This document shows positions 34,301 to 41,309 of a DNA stretch of 64,000 nt, one piece after another. Location: assembly GCA_910576125.1 (NCBI GenBank), contig CAJTHM010000004.1:124001-188000 (forward strand), written 5' to 3'. The DNA comes from Lachnospiraceae bacterium. GTDB taxonomy: Bacteria > Bacillota > Clostridia > Lachnospirales > Lachnospiraceae. The position numbers and the translations under genes were made by a program. Every line of letters begins with the position of its first letter. The stretch's first letter is position 1. The notes beneath the pieces are model-generated. The model made no database searches. It had not been told where the DNA came from and saw nothing but the letters and a program-made list of their open reading frames with translations.

Positions 34301-34605
34301 AAGAGGTGAACCTGGATTTGCTGGAACTGCAGGAGCAGCTGCGGGCGGAGGATTCCCGGGATGATTTCCAGGGGGAAGAGGAAAGGGAGAAACTTCCAGA
34401 GTATAGGGAGTATCCGCTGGAAACAGCCTGTCTTGTCTGGGGAAAGGGGTTTGCCGTGCATCTACAGCGTCAGTCTCTGGGAGATGCGGTGCAGTGGTAT
34501 CTGGAAGAACGGCCTGGAGAGGGAGTACAGCTGTTGAAAAAACGCCGCATTCGGGTGGAGATTGCAGACCGTCATCGTATCCAGCAGACCGGGGCTTTCT
34601 CATAG
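31315..34605 (+). CDS. Large J-domain protein paired with HscC-like Hsp70
   Basis: A 1096-residue protein. Residues 1-55 are a J domain: DKWGLLGIKPTADRKAIRSA, then helix 2, then HPE at 32-34 in place of the usual HPD, and ELNQAYRQALDFA. The rest has no motif I recognise. It is rich in Trp/Tyr/Leu helices and beta segments, without signal peptide or membrane spans. DjlB/DjlC of E. coli have the same layout (N-terminal J, long unknown body) and serve HscC. The HPE change keeps the acidic position that contacts Hsp70 but could alter specificity. A hairpin at about 34606-34636 follows without a T run. Confidence 0.85.
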   Translation: MSSDKWGLLGIKPTADRKAIRSAYAAQSRLHHPEEEPEYFVELNQAYRQALDFARTADTDRESPEDRRSSESVKSNDTESGRMVSLLERLADAQQKAIQESMDTGALHEFISLFTNSKQAKNADTWRRFFLSETFLGEQYSEEFARGLYTYLMEQEICPCGNLPMALLQELAIAYALIPHFAGEEYGQGMKYPKEWYKVTVEQTFPARKLVAEIFNRQGWDCDLKSMTRRMMKQPANKVRHNAFSDYLNLKEMGLKGQLTESEKEEWQHILSFGQVHYLYERNGKRLGGTDYESRSECVVKLYVQWLKDERLPECVLKFLYQKFSFRELEHSSTRGLYGALKEQVQRQLPQVEELLFGQEGLEQKAVKVYRLCSRIINDNHNNYEKSIYEETPRIKEQVEALLAMPEWGQLRENRGLFDKLYGGAKRLVMPRSLTEGLIRYLQQGNYPEPRRTELLESLLRSLSTGRMCKEIDYRFRMPVPEVDMDDLEGNGDFWQYYLMRGYGFRHSRIRGAWEDGYLYEMDGECYLPAYIRYLYAPSRVWQRAFTGFCQETESIPEPVSAVCDLPDGKVLRVEFHYHYCLYFVEEAPVLTPVLSFAQLRQWALEHSRAADFFFLLAVTAIEDSERTTAEELILQWLGKLPLYRQICPLLARLLAADNDRLPAGTRAVCYEEQERFCFRAVVSGEGIRIFRQMEFGWEDRIFRRAEFGWKEVPLSLDALGLGGSRVSAPDPVELENLARESLLLLRQPKPVPLAVQNLEGMDLPQKARAVLKAMGFPEGVEGYCVLRYGQERERRHDKVFYGALSPFGFPVGVHSAEYERSMGFHMDVSRTKIKEGKRYVGRFGWGFKYSPQSDYWPLCVYQGDSGMYYADGTTRMYRAQSLDRLLADWLRPELEGVTEVEVYGGLLTVSRLDHRLEYCYGEKDFQDSVHGTGQTVADYFTVFGGYRLWETFARWMDAALGKWLPDWVNVLTIGQALGNEEGEGSALSLTGSYVEEVNLDLLELQEQLRAEDSRDDFQGEEEREKLPEYREYPLETACLVWGKGFAVHLQRQSLGDAVQWYLEERPGEGVQLLKKRRIRVEIADRHRIQQTGAFS

Positions 34606-34685
34606 GGCATCTGCCGTCAGGGGTGGCAGATATGCGATGCAGCTTTAGCCGGGAGTAAGAAATCTTTCAAACTGCAAAATTTATT

Positions 34686-34739
34686 TTGATAGTCTATAAG
34701 AGGTATGCTATACTGACTTGTAGTAGAGGAATAACTACA
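34686..34739 (+). promoter_or_regulatory. Promoter and inverted repeat before the wHTH/GH51 pair
   Basis: TTGATA (34686-34691), 17 bp, TATACT (34709-34714). Just downstream TGTAGT (34719-34724) and ACTACA (34734-34739) form an inverted repeat that brackets AGAGGA, the only ribosome-site-like sequence. The repeat could be an operator or a hairpin that hides the ribosome site. Confidence 0.6.
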
Positions 34740-34746
34740 TTGTAAA

Positions 34747-34992
34747 ATGCGGGAGACTGTAAAACTTTTGTGGAAGGATGAAAGACATACCGCCAAAAGC
34801 CTTGCATTGGAACTTGGGATTTCTGAAAGACAGGTTCAGAGAATCCTCAAAGAGCTAAAGGACTCCGGAACCATCGAACGTATCGGTGAAGATATTGACT
34901 TTATCCAGCTGGCGGAAGGCAATAAGAAAAAACTGAGCAAAAACAGGGTAGTTTTTGACACTGTCTTAAAAAGATGGAGGACTAAGTTATGA
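34747..34992 (+). CDS. Small winged-helix protein
   Basis: An 81-residue protein that is nearly all one helix-turn-helix: LLWKDERHTAKSLALELGIS, then ERQVQRILKELKDSGTIERIGE, as in Mga/DeoR/LexA-like winged helices. ATG 34747 is the only ATG available after an in-frame stop at 34732. The nearest purine-rich site (AGAGGA, 34725-34730) is 16 nt away, further than normal, so translation may be weak or controlled. The stop overlaps the GH51 start (ATGA). It lacks a sensor domain; a lone DNA-binding module acting on its own operon is an inference. Confidence 0.7.
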   Translation: MRETVKLLWKDERHTAKSLALELGISERQVQRILKELKDSGTIERIGEDIDFIQLAEGNKKKLSKNRVVFDTVLKRWRTKL

Positions 34993-36962
34993 AGATTAAA
35001 ATCCAACTCAAAGAAAAAAACAGAATACAAAATGGCATGATAGGCCTGTTCTTCGAGGACATCAACTACGCGGCAGACGGCGGGCTGTACGCCGAAATGC
35101 TGGAGAACCGTTCCTTTGAGGCTGTAAAGGCCACGGGAAAGGCCTGCGATTATCAGACAGAATACGACGGCGGATATGCCTGGAGCGCGTATCCGGCCAC
35201 AGCCCGGGCCAGGCTGCGCTGTGTCACCGGCAGTCCCTTAAGCGAAGAAAATCCCCATTACATGCGTCTGGAGACAGCGCAGGATGGGGAGGGCATAGCG
35301 AACAAAGCCTATGACGGCATATATTTAAAAAAGGGAATGGACTACAGACTCACATTTTGGGCCAGATGTGTGGCGTTTGAGGCCGAATTCCTCTTTTTCG
35401 TGGAAAAGGACGGAGTCCGGTACGCCCAGGGGAAGATTTCCGCGTCGGCAGGCCAGGAGGAGACCTACAACCATTTCCGAAAATATGAGGCGGTCATGGA
35501 GGCGCAGGAGTCCGTGGAGCGAGGCACGTTTGCCCTGTGCCTGTCAAAGTCCGGCATTGTAGAGCTGGATTTCGTCTCGCTGTTTCCCGGGGACGCGGTG
35601 GAGGGTATCTTCCGCAGGGATCTGTTCCACATGTTGAAAGAGCTGCGCCCTGGTTTCCTGCGGTTCCCGGGCGGCTGCATTGTGGAGGGAAATACCCTGG
35701 CCAACCGCTATCGCTATAAGGACAGCTTAAAGCCGGTATGGGCCAGGAAGAACAACTGGAACCGCTGGGCAGTGCATGAGACCAAAGAGGAGAACGGATA
35801 CGAGGGCGATTACAGCCATTACAACCAGACTCTGGGCCTCGGTTATTATGAATATTTCCTGCTCTGCGAGCTATTGGGAGCAAAGCCTCTGCCGGTGCTG
35901 AACGTAGGCTTTGCCTGCCAGTACCAGTCTGATGAGCTGGTGGACAGGGACAGTGCCGCTTTCCGGGAATTCGTGCAGGATGGGCTGGATTTGATAGAAT
36001 TTGCCAACGGCGGGGAGGACACGCCCTGGGGAGCTGTCCGCGCCCGTATGGGGCACAGGGAGCCATTCGGCCTTACGATGCTTGGAATCGGCAATGAGCA
36101 GTGGCAGACGGAGAAAGCGGATTTCTTTGAACGATATGAAATGTTCGAAAAAGCGATACATGAAAAAGCGCCTGATATCCGGCTGATTGGTTCCGCAGGG
36201 CCCGATGTGACCTCCGAGCGCTACACGAAGGCCTGGGAATTCTACCATGCCCATGAGAATCAGAAGAATTTCGTGTATGCCGTGGACGAACATTACTATG
36301 TGAAGCCTGAGTGGCTGTACGGGCATGTGGATTTCTATGACGGGTATTCCAGAAAGGTGAAAGTATTCTCGGGAGAGTATGCGGCCCATCCGTCCAATGG
36401 ATTCAACAATCCAAAGGCAAATACGCTGGATGGCGCTCTGTCGGAGGCTGCTTTCCTCACCGGGGTGGAGCGGAACGCGGACGTGGTGGTGCTGGCCTCA
36501 TACGCGCCGCTGTTCGCCAGATTGGGATATACCCAGTGGTCGCCGGACATGATCTGGTTCGATGGCGCGTCCTGCTATGGCAGCCCCAGCTATTATGTGC
36601 AGAAGATGTACGCCTGCAATATGGGAGATGCGGTGCTGGATACCTGCGGCGGGGAAAAGGAGGCTGCAGCCCAGGGCATCTATTATTCTGTCAGCCTTGC
36701 CGAAGAAAGCGGTGACGTAATCGTAAAAGCGGTCAATTCCGAAGAAAGGGAGCAGACGCTGAATCTGGAACTTCCGAAAGAGTGGAAGAACTGCGGTAAG
36801 GCCCAGGCTGTCATACTGACCGGGGCAGGCAGGGATGTGTATAACTGCATGGAGGAGCCGGATGGGGCCGTGCCTTATGAGAGAGAGTATGACGCTCTGG
36901 AGGGTATTGCAATGCCGCCGCTTTCCTTTATGGTGCTGAGGATCAAGACAGGGAAAGGCTGA
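34989..36962 (+). CDS. GH51-type alpha-L-arabinofuranosidase
   Basis: A 657-residue hydrolase that by family releases L-arabinofuranose from arabinan, arabinoxylan or their oligomers. The catalytic TIM barrel has the acid/base Glu370 in GIGNEQW and the nucleophile Glu463 in FSGEYAAH. LRPGFLRFPGGCIVEGNTLA and NVGFACQYQ are family landmarks. The N-terminal 180 residues are a carbohydrate-binding-like beta region; the C-terminus is a beta-sandwich. No signal peptide, so it acts inside the cell. Coupled to the upstream wHTH gene by a 4-bp overlap. Confidence 0.93.
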   Translation: MKIKIQLKEKNRIQNGMIGLFFEDINYAADGGLYAEMLENRSFEAVKATGKACDYQTEYDGGYAWSAYPATARARLRCVTGSPLSEENPHYMRLETAQDGEGIANKAYDGIYLKKGMDYRLTFWARCVAFEAEFLFFVEKDGVRYAQGKISASAGQEETYNHFRKYEAVMEAQESVERGTFALCLSKSGIVELDFVSLFPGDAVEGIFRRDLFHMLKELRPGFLRFPGGCIVEGNTLANRYRYKDSLKPVWARKNNWNRWAVHETKEENGYEGDYSHYNQTLGLGYYEYFLLCELLGAKPLPVLNVGFACQYQSDELVDRDSAAFREFVQDGLDLIEFANGGEDTPWGAVRARMGHREPFGLTMLGIGNEQWQTEKADFFERYEMFEKAIHEKAPDIRLIGSAGPDVTSERYTKAWEFYHAHENQKNFVYAVDEHYYVKPEWLYGHVDFYDGYSRKVKVFSGEYAAHPSNGFNNPKANTLDGALSEAAFLTGVERNADVVVLASYAPLFARLGYTQWSPDMIWFDGASCYGSPSYYVQKMYACNMGDAVLDTCGGEKEAAAQGIYYSVSLAEESGDVIVKAVNSEEREQTLNLELPKEWKNCGKAQAVILTGAGRDVYNCMEEPDGAVPYEREYDALEGIAMPPLSFMVLRIKTGKG

Positions 36963-37240
36963 ATAAAAATCAGCAGAGCCGGGAATTTGAACAATCTTGA
37001 GGTGGTGGCCACCACTTCTGACAAGTTATGCTGCTTGTTTCGGATTCACGGAGAAAGAGGTGCTGCGCTGCGAGACGGATGCCAGAGGGGAGAAGACAGG
37101 CTGCAAATGAAAATTTGACATAAGACGTGACAACAGCAGAACGTAATTACGGATGCAACAAAGACGGAAAGGTTTTGATGTTCTGTAGGGACTGGAGGAG
37201 AACAGGACATCCAGGAGAGATTAAAGGCTAAAACCAAAAC
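36963..37240 (+). other. Intergenic region with a palindrome and possible gene scrap
   Basis: GTGGTGGCCACCAC (37002-37015) is a perfect 14-bp palindrome. At about 37030-37070 one frame reads ACFGFTEKEVLRC, resembling the YFGFT-x-x-E-V segment of AAA-ATPase-like (PF09820) proteins common in Lachnospiraceae, followed by a stop. It is too short to be sure. No intact gene or promoter was found before the Pho-box-like array. Confidence 0.3.
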
Positions 37241-37300
37241 TTTACAAGAACTTTACAAAATCTCGATAATAGATTTGCTGTACATTTGATAAAATATATT
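37241..37300 (+). promoter_or_regulatory. Pho-box-like array and -10 of the Na/Pi transporter gene
   Basis: Five six-base elements follow at exactly 11-bp steps: TTTACA (37241), TTTACA (37252), TCGATA (37263), TTTGCT (37274) and TTTGAT (37285). The -10 TATATT (37295-37300) comes next. In Bacillus, PhoP binds TT(A/T)ACA-like repeats with 11-bp period upstream of or overlapping the -35 region. Here the third and fourth elements overlap where -35 would be, and no good -35 exists, fitting an activated promoter. PhoP control is inferred from spacing, sequence and the transporter's job. Confidence 0.65.
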
Positions 37301-37333
37301 CCATAGAAAAAAGATGGAAAAGGCAGGAAGATA

Positions 37334-39091
37334 ATGGATATTTTCAATATACTCACACTGATTGGGGGATTAAGCCTGTTTCTGTTCGGCATGAACATTA
37401 TGGGACAGGCTCTGGAGCGCAGGGCCGGGGGAAATCTCCGGCAGCTTCTCGGAAAACTGACGACGAACAGAGCCGCCGGGCTTCTGACCGGGCTGGGCAT
37501 TACGGCGGTGATTCAGAGCTCTTCGGCCACTACGGTCATGGTGGTGGGATTTGTGAACTCCGGCCTGATGACACTGGCCCAGGCAATCAATGTCATCATG
37601 GGAGCCAATATCGGCACCACAGTGACCGCATGGATTTTGAGCCTTGCGGGAATCGACAGCGGCAACATATTCGTAAGCCTTTTGAAGCCGTCCTCCTTTA
37701 CGCCCGTCCTGGCTTTGATCGGCATCATTTTCTATATGTTCTGCAAGAATGACAGAAAGAAAGATACCGGTATGATTCTGCTGGGCTTTGCCACCCTGAT
37801 GTTCGGCATGGAAACCATGTCGGGGGCCGTTTCCGGACTCCGCAGCGTCCCATGGTTTCAGAATCTTTTCATCATGTTCCGAAATCCGATTCTCGGCGTG
37901 CTGGCGGGGGCTGTCCTTACAGCCATCATTCAGTCCAGTTCTGCTTCGGTGGGCATCTTGCAGGCCCTGGCCGTCACGGGGCAGGTTTCTTACGGCGCCG
38001 CCATTCCCATCATCATGGGACAGAATATCGGCACCTGTTTGACCGCCATGATTTCCTCGGTGGGAGCCAACAAGAACGCCAAGCGGGCAGCTATGGTGCA
38101 CCTGTCTTTCAATGTAATCGGAACGGCGGTCTGGCTGACTGTCTTCTGCCTGATAAAAGAAATCTGGAACCTGGCGCTTTTAGGGGAACCGGCCTCCCTG
38201 TTCGGCATTGCCGTGGCCCACTCTGTCTTCAATCTTTTATGCACGATATTGATGCTGCCTCTTTCAGGGTTCCTGGAAAAACTGGTGAACCGGCTCGTAC
38301 CGGATGCAAAGCAGCCGGAGAGCCAGTCGGAACTGGACGAGAGATTACTGGCGACTCCTCCCATTGCCCTGGAGCGCTGCCGCGAGGTGGCGGCGGACAT
38401 GGCGGAGACCGCGGTAAGCGCATTGAAGATAAGCCTGTCCTGTCTGCAGGATGATTCCCCGCACCTTGCGGCATCCGTCCGCGAGAAAGAGGAAAAGACT
38501 GATTACTATGAGGATATTCTGGGAACCTATCTTGTAAAGCTCAGTGAGAAACAGATCAGCAGTTCCGACAGCGCGGAGGCGGCGAAGCTTCTGAAGATGA
38601 TTGGGGACTTTGAGCGGATTTCTGACCATGCGGTCAACATATCGAAGTCCGCAGAGGAAATGCAGGAAAAGGAGCTGACGTTCACGGAGGCCGCAGTATC
38701 TGAGATGGAAGTCATCACCTCGGCGGTAAATGAAATTCTGGATCTGTCGCTGAAAGCGTTTCTGTCGGACGACTTAGAGACTGCCTCCATGGTGGAGCCT
38801 CTGGAGCAGGTGATCGAGCAGCTGAAAGAGCAGCTGCGCACCCGCCATATCCTGCGCCTGCAGCAGGGGGCCTGCTCCATTGAGGCCGGTTTTATATGGT
38901 CGGATCTGCTCACCAATTTGGAACGCACTTCGGACCATTGTTCCAACATTGCCGGATGTGTCATCGATATGGCCCAACACAATATGAACCTCCACGAATC
39001 GCTCCGCAGCGTAAGGAATGACAGTGCGGATTTTCAGCGGAGATTCACGGCATATGCCGGGAAATATTCTCTTGAGAGATTCGTACATTGA
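37334..39091 (+). CDS. Na+/Pi cotransporter family protein with C-terminal PhoU domain
   Basis: A 585-residue membrane protein of the NptA/YjbB type. The two inverted repeat signatures are present: TAVIQSSSATTVMVVGFVNS and TAIIQSSSASVGILQALAV. Eight or so membrane helices run through residues 1-310. The C-terminal 230 residues are helical PhoU-like bundles (LLKMIGDFERISDHAVNI; NLERTSDHCSNIAGCV, with acidic metal-binding residues). It moves phosphate across the membrane; direction may be import or export. The preceding Pho-box-like array suggests induction by phosphate starvation. A terminator follows. Confidence 0.93.
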   Translation: MDIFNILTLIGGLSLFLFGMNIMGQALERRAGGNLRQLLGKLTTNRAAGLLTGLGITAVIQSSSATTVMVVGFVNSGLMTLAQAINVIMGANIGTTVTAWILSLAGIDSGNIFVSLLKPSSFTPVLALIGIIFYMFCKNDRKKDTGMILLGFATLMFGMETMSGAVSGLRSVPWFQNLFIMFRNPILGVLAGAVLTAIIQSSSASVGILQALAVTGQVSYGAAIPIIMGQNIGTCLTAMISSVGANKNAKRAAMVHLSFNVIGTAVWLTVFCLIKEIWNLALLGEPASLFGIAVAHSVFNLLCTILMLPLSGFLEKLVNRLVPDAKQPESQSELDERLLATPPIALERCREVAADMAETAVSALKISLSCLQDDSPHLAASVREKEEKTDYYEDILGTYLVKLSEKQISSSDSAEAAKLLKMIGDFERISDHAVNISKSAEEMQEKELTFTEAAVSEMEVITSAVNEILDLSLKAFLSDDLETASMVEPLEQVIEQLKEQLRTRHILRLQQGACSIEAGFIWSDLLTNLERTSDHCSNIAGCVIDMAQHNMNLHESLRSVRNDSADFQRRFTAYAGKYSLERFVH

Positions 39092-39125
39092 AAGAGTCTG
39101 CAATTTTAGGAGAGAGGATATTGCC

Positions 39126-39168
39126 AGCCTGCGCAGGAAGTCTTATAATATTCCTGAGCAGGCTTTTT
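39126..39168 (+). terminator. Terminator after the Na/Pi transporter gene
   Basis: AGCCTGCGCAGGAAG pairs with TTCCTGAGCAGGCT (one bulge), followed by TTTT at 39164-39168. Confidence 0.85.
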
Positions 39169-39205
39169 GGAATGCAGAGCCTTGCGGCGGATAGGAGCGG
39201 ATGAT

Positions 39206-40213
39206 ATGGAAAATACGCAGGAAGAGGTAAAACTGCCCCGGGAGGAACTTAAAAAAGAAAATCTGCGGGTGCAGAAAGCCGCATATATCAAGCAGCAGAT
39301 AGAGCGGCAGCGCGCAGCGGAGGACGCCAGGCTGGAACGGCTGCTGCAGGAGCAGGAAGTGATTGCCGGTCTGCGGGAATCCATCGATGACGGCATGTGG
39401 CAGACGGAAGAGGCCAGAAAATATAACCGGGAATTCCAGGAACAGCTGAATATGCAGATTTATGAGGCCCACGGGATTACCGAAGATAAGCTGGCAGGAA
39501 TGAAAGAGTACAAAAACGCTCTGTATCGGGGCGCTGCCGCAGTGCTGTTCTTTCTGTCACTGGCGCTGACTATCCTCTGTGGAGTGCTGCACGGTTTCGG
39601 CTCGAAAGTCTGTCTTTTGATGTTAGCCTATACCGCTGTGGAGGGAGCGCTGGCCGGAAAAAAGCAGAAAGCCCTGCTGGATGTGGTCTGTAAGATTCTG
39701 TACATACTGATATTCCCGGCGATGATGGTCATGTTCGTGTGCTATGAACTGGGATATGAGGAATATGATCTGTTTCTTCCGTATGCGGCCATTGCGGGAG
39801 GGGCAGTAACGATACTTGGTATGATATCGTACTTTCTCCATGACCCTTATCGACATGAAAAGAGAAAAATACAGGATGCAAAAAGTCAGATTCGCGAGAT
39901 AGAAAAGGCCGCGGGAAAAGAAATCCGAAAGAACCAGAAAATTAAGCAAAAGGAAGAAAGGCGCGCGCAGAAGCGTCTGGAACAGGAGAACCGCAAAATC
40001 AGGGAAACCGCGGGTAAAGCAGAAGAAAGCGGCCTGCGGTCCATAAGAGGCATTGCTTCAAGAGGCGGATTCTTCGCGCGGTTTAAAAAACGGGCCGAAC
40101 AGCCTGCTGAAACGGAAGCTGATGGCATAGAAGCCGATAGCATAGAAGCGGAGGAGATACAACAGGAGGAAAAGCCGCAGGAGAAAGAAGTCCCAGGCGA
40201 TATCTGCGGATAG
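39206..40213 (+). CDS. Unrecognised membrane protein with coiled-coil ends
   Basis: A 335-residue protein. An N-terminal charged coiled coil (about 1-100, EELKKENLRVQKAAYIKQQI) leads into four membrane spans between about 105 and 220 (GAAAVLFFLSLALTILCGVL; VCKILYILIFPAMMVMFVCY). A second highly charged cytoplasmic coil (KEIRKNQKIKQKEERRAQKR) and an acidic Glu-rich tail follow. TAGGAG before ATG 39206 fixes the start; an ATG at 39167 is less likely. I know no named family for it. It lies between the phosphate transporter and a subtilase without an evident link to either. Confidence 0.75.
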   Translation: MENTQEEVKLPREELKKENLRVQKAAYIKQQIERQRAAEDARLERLLQEQEVIAGLRESIDDGMWQTEEARKYNREFQEQLNMQIYEAHGITEDKLAGMKEYKNALYRGAAAVLFFLSLALTILCGVLHGFGSKVCLLMLAYTAVEGALAGKKQKALLDVVCKILYILIFPAMMVMFVCYELGYEEYDLFLPYAAIAGGAVTILGMISYFLHDPYRHEKRKIQDAKSQIREIEKAAGKEIRKNQKIKQKEERRAQKRLEQENRKIRETAGKAEESGLRSIRGIASRGGFFARFKKRAEQPAETEADGIEADSIEAEEIQQEEKPQEKEVPGDICG

Positions 40214-40286
40214 CATGCCCCGGGGAAGTACGGATTGCCGCATATCGGCATATAATATACCAAATATATGCCGGAGCATTTGAAAT

Positions 40287-41183
40287 ATGCAGCGTGTGAG
40301 GAAAATGGTGGCCGGAGAACTTCCTGCCGGAACGGACGGCAGAGGAGTGACGGTCGCCGTCTTGGATACAGGAATGGGAAGCCATCCCGATTTGCGGGGC
40401 AGGGCAGTGTGTTTCCGTGATTTCGTGGGGCACGGGGAGTGGATATACGACGACAGCGGCCACGGCACCCACGTATGCGGCATCCTGTGCGGAAACGGAC
40501 GCTTATCCGGTGGCCGCTACCGGGGCATGGCTCCGGGAATCCGGCTGGTGGTGGGAAAAATCCTGGACGAGAGGGGCGATGGCTCCACGGAGGCTATGCT
40601 GGAGGGCCTGGACTGGGTGCTGGGGCTTAGCCGGGAGTATGACATCAGAATCGTGAATATTTCCGTGGGAATCGGAAATCTCCGGGAACCGGCGAAAGAG
40701 CAGCTCTTGCAGGACAGGATGGAGGAACTGTGGCGCAGCGGAATCCTTGTAGTGTGCGCCGCCGGGAATAAGGGCCCGAGGGAGGGCAGCATCTCCGCGG
40801 TGGGCGGCAACAGGGTGGTGACAGTGGGCTGCTACGATGGAAGTTTCGCGGCGGGAAACCCCCGGAGCTGCGAATTGTATTCCGGCCGGGGCGTTTCAGG
40901 GAGTCCCATCCGCAAGCCGGATATCGTGGCCCCCGGCACAGATATCATCTCCTGTGGCCTGTATGCCCAGAGAGGGCGCGGCAGATACGCCTACGTGCCA
41001 AAGAGCGGCACCTCCATGGCCACGCCCGTGGTGGCCGGGGCGGCAGCGCTGGCTTTTCAGAAGTATCCCCGCATGACCAACGAGGAGTGCAAAAGAAAAC
41101 TACAATATACAGCCTCCGATCTGGGACTCCCCTGGAATCGGCAGGGCTGGGGGCTTCTGAACGTAGAGAGGCTGCTGGGCTGA
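40287..41183 (+). CDS. S8 family subtilisin-like serine protease, probably intracellular
   Basis: A 298-residue subtilase with the complete triad: Asp in VAVLDTGMG, His in SGHGTHVCGIL and Ser in SGTSMATPVVAGAAAL. The oxyanion Asn is in VCAAGNKGP. No signal peptide or long propeptide is visible; only about 20 residues precede the catalytic core. This resembles the intracellular subtilisins of Firmicutes. These can be held inactive by a short N-terminal peptide. The ribosome site (CGGAG) is about 12 nt from ATG 40287. Substrates are unknown. Confidence 0.92.
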   Translation: MQRVRKMVAGELPAGTDGRGVTVAVLDTGMGSHPDLRGRAVCFRDFVGHGEWIYDDSGHGTHVCGILCGNGRLSGGRYRGMAPGIRLVVGKILDERGDGSTEAMLEGLDWVLGLSREYDIRIVNISVGIGNLREPAKEQLLQDRMEELWRSGILVVCAAGNKGPREGSISAVGGNRVVTVGCYDGSFAAGNPRSCELYSGRGVSGSPIRKPDIVAPGTDIISCGLYAQRGRGRYAYVPKSGTSMATPVVAGAAALAFQKYPRMTNEECKRKLQYTASDLGLPWNRQGWGLLNVERLLG

Positions 41184-41242
41184 GCATATGCCATTTCCGA
41201 TGAAAATCTTTCAGGAAGTGGCTATTTTTTTGTGAAAAAGCA

Positions 41243-41271
41243 TTGACACATTCTGCATGATTGTATACAAT
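41243..41271 (+). promoter_or_regulatory. Promoter with GntR-type operator on the -10 box
   Basis: TTGACA (41243-41248), 17 bp, TACAAT (41266-41271). The -10 lies inside ATTGTATACAAT (41260-41271), a perfect 12-bp palindrome. GntR/FCD repressors commonly bind sites built around TTGTATACAA. The GntR gene at 42787 in the same operon is therefore a likely repressor of this promoter. Confidence 0.75.
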
Positions 41272-41309
41272 AATACGGACATGAAGCCATATGGAAAGAA
41301 GGGATGAAC

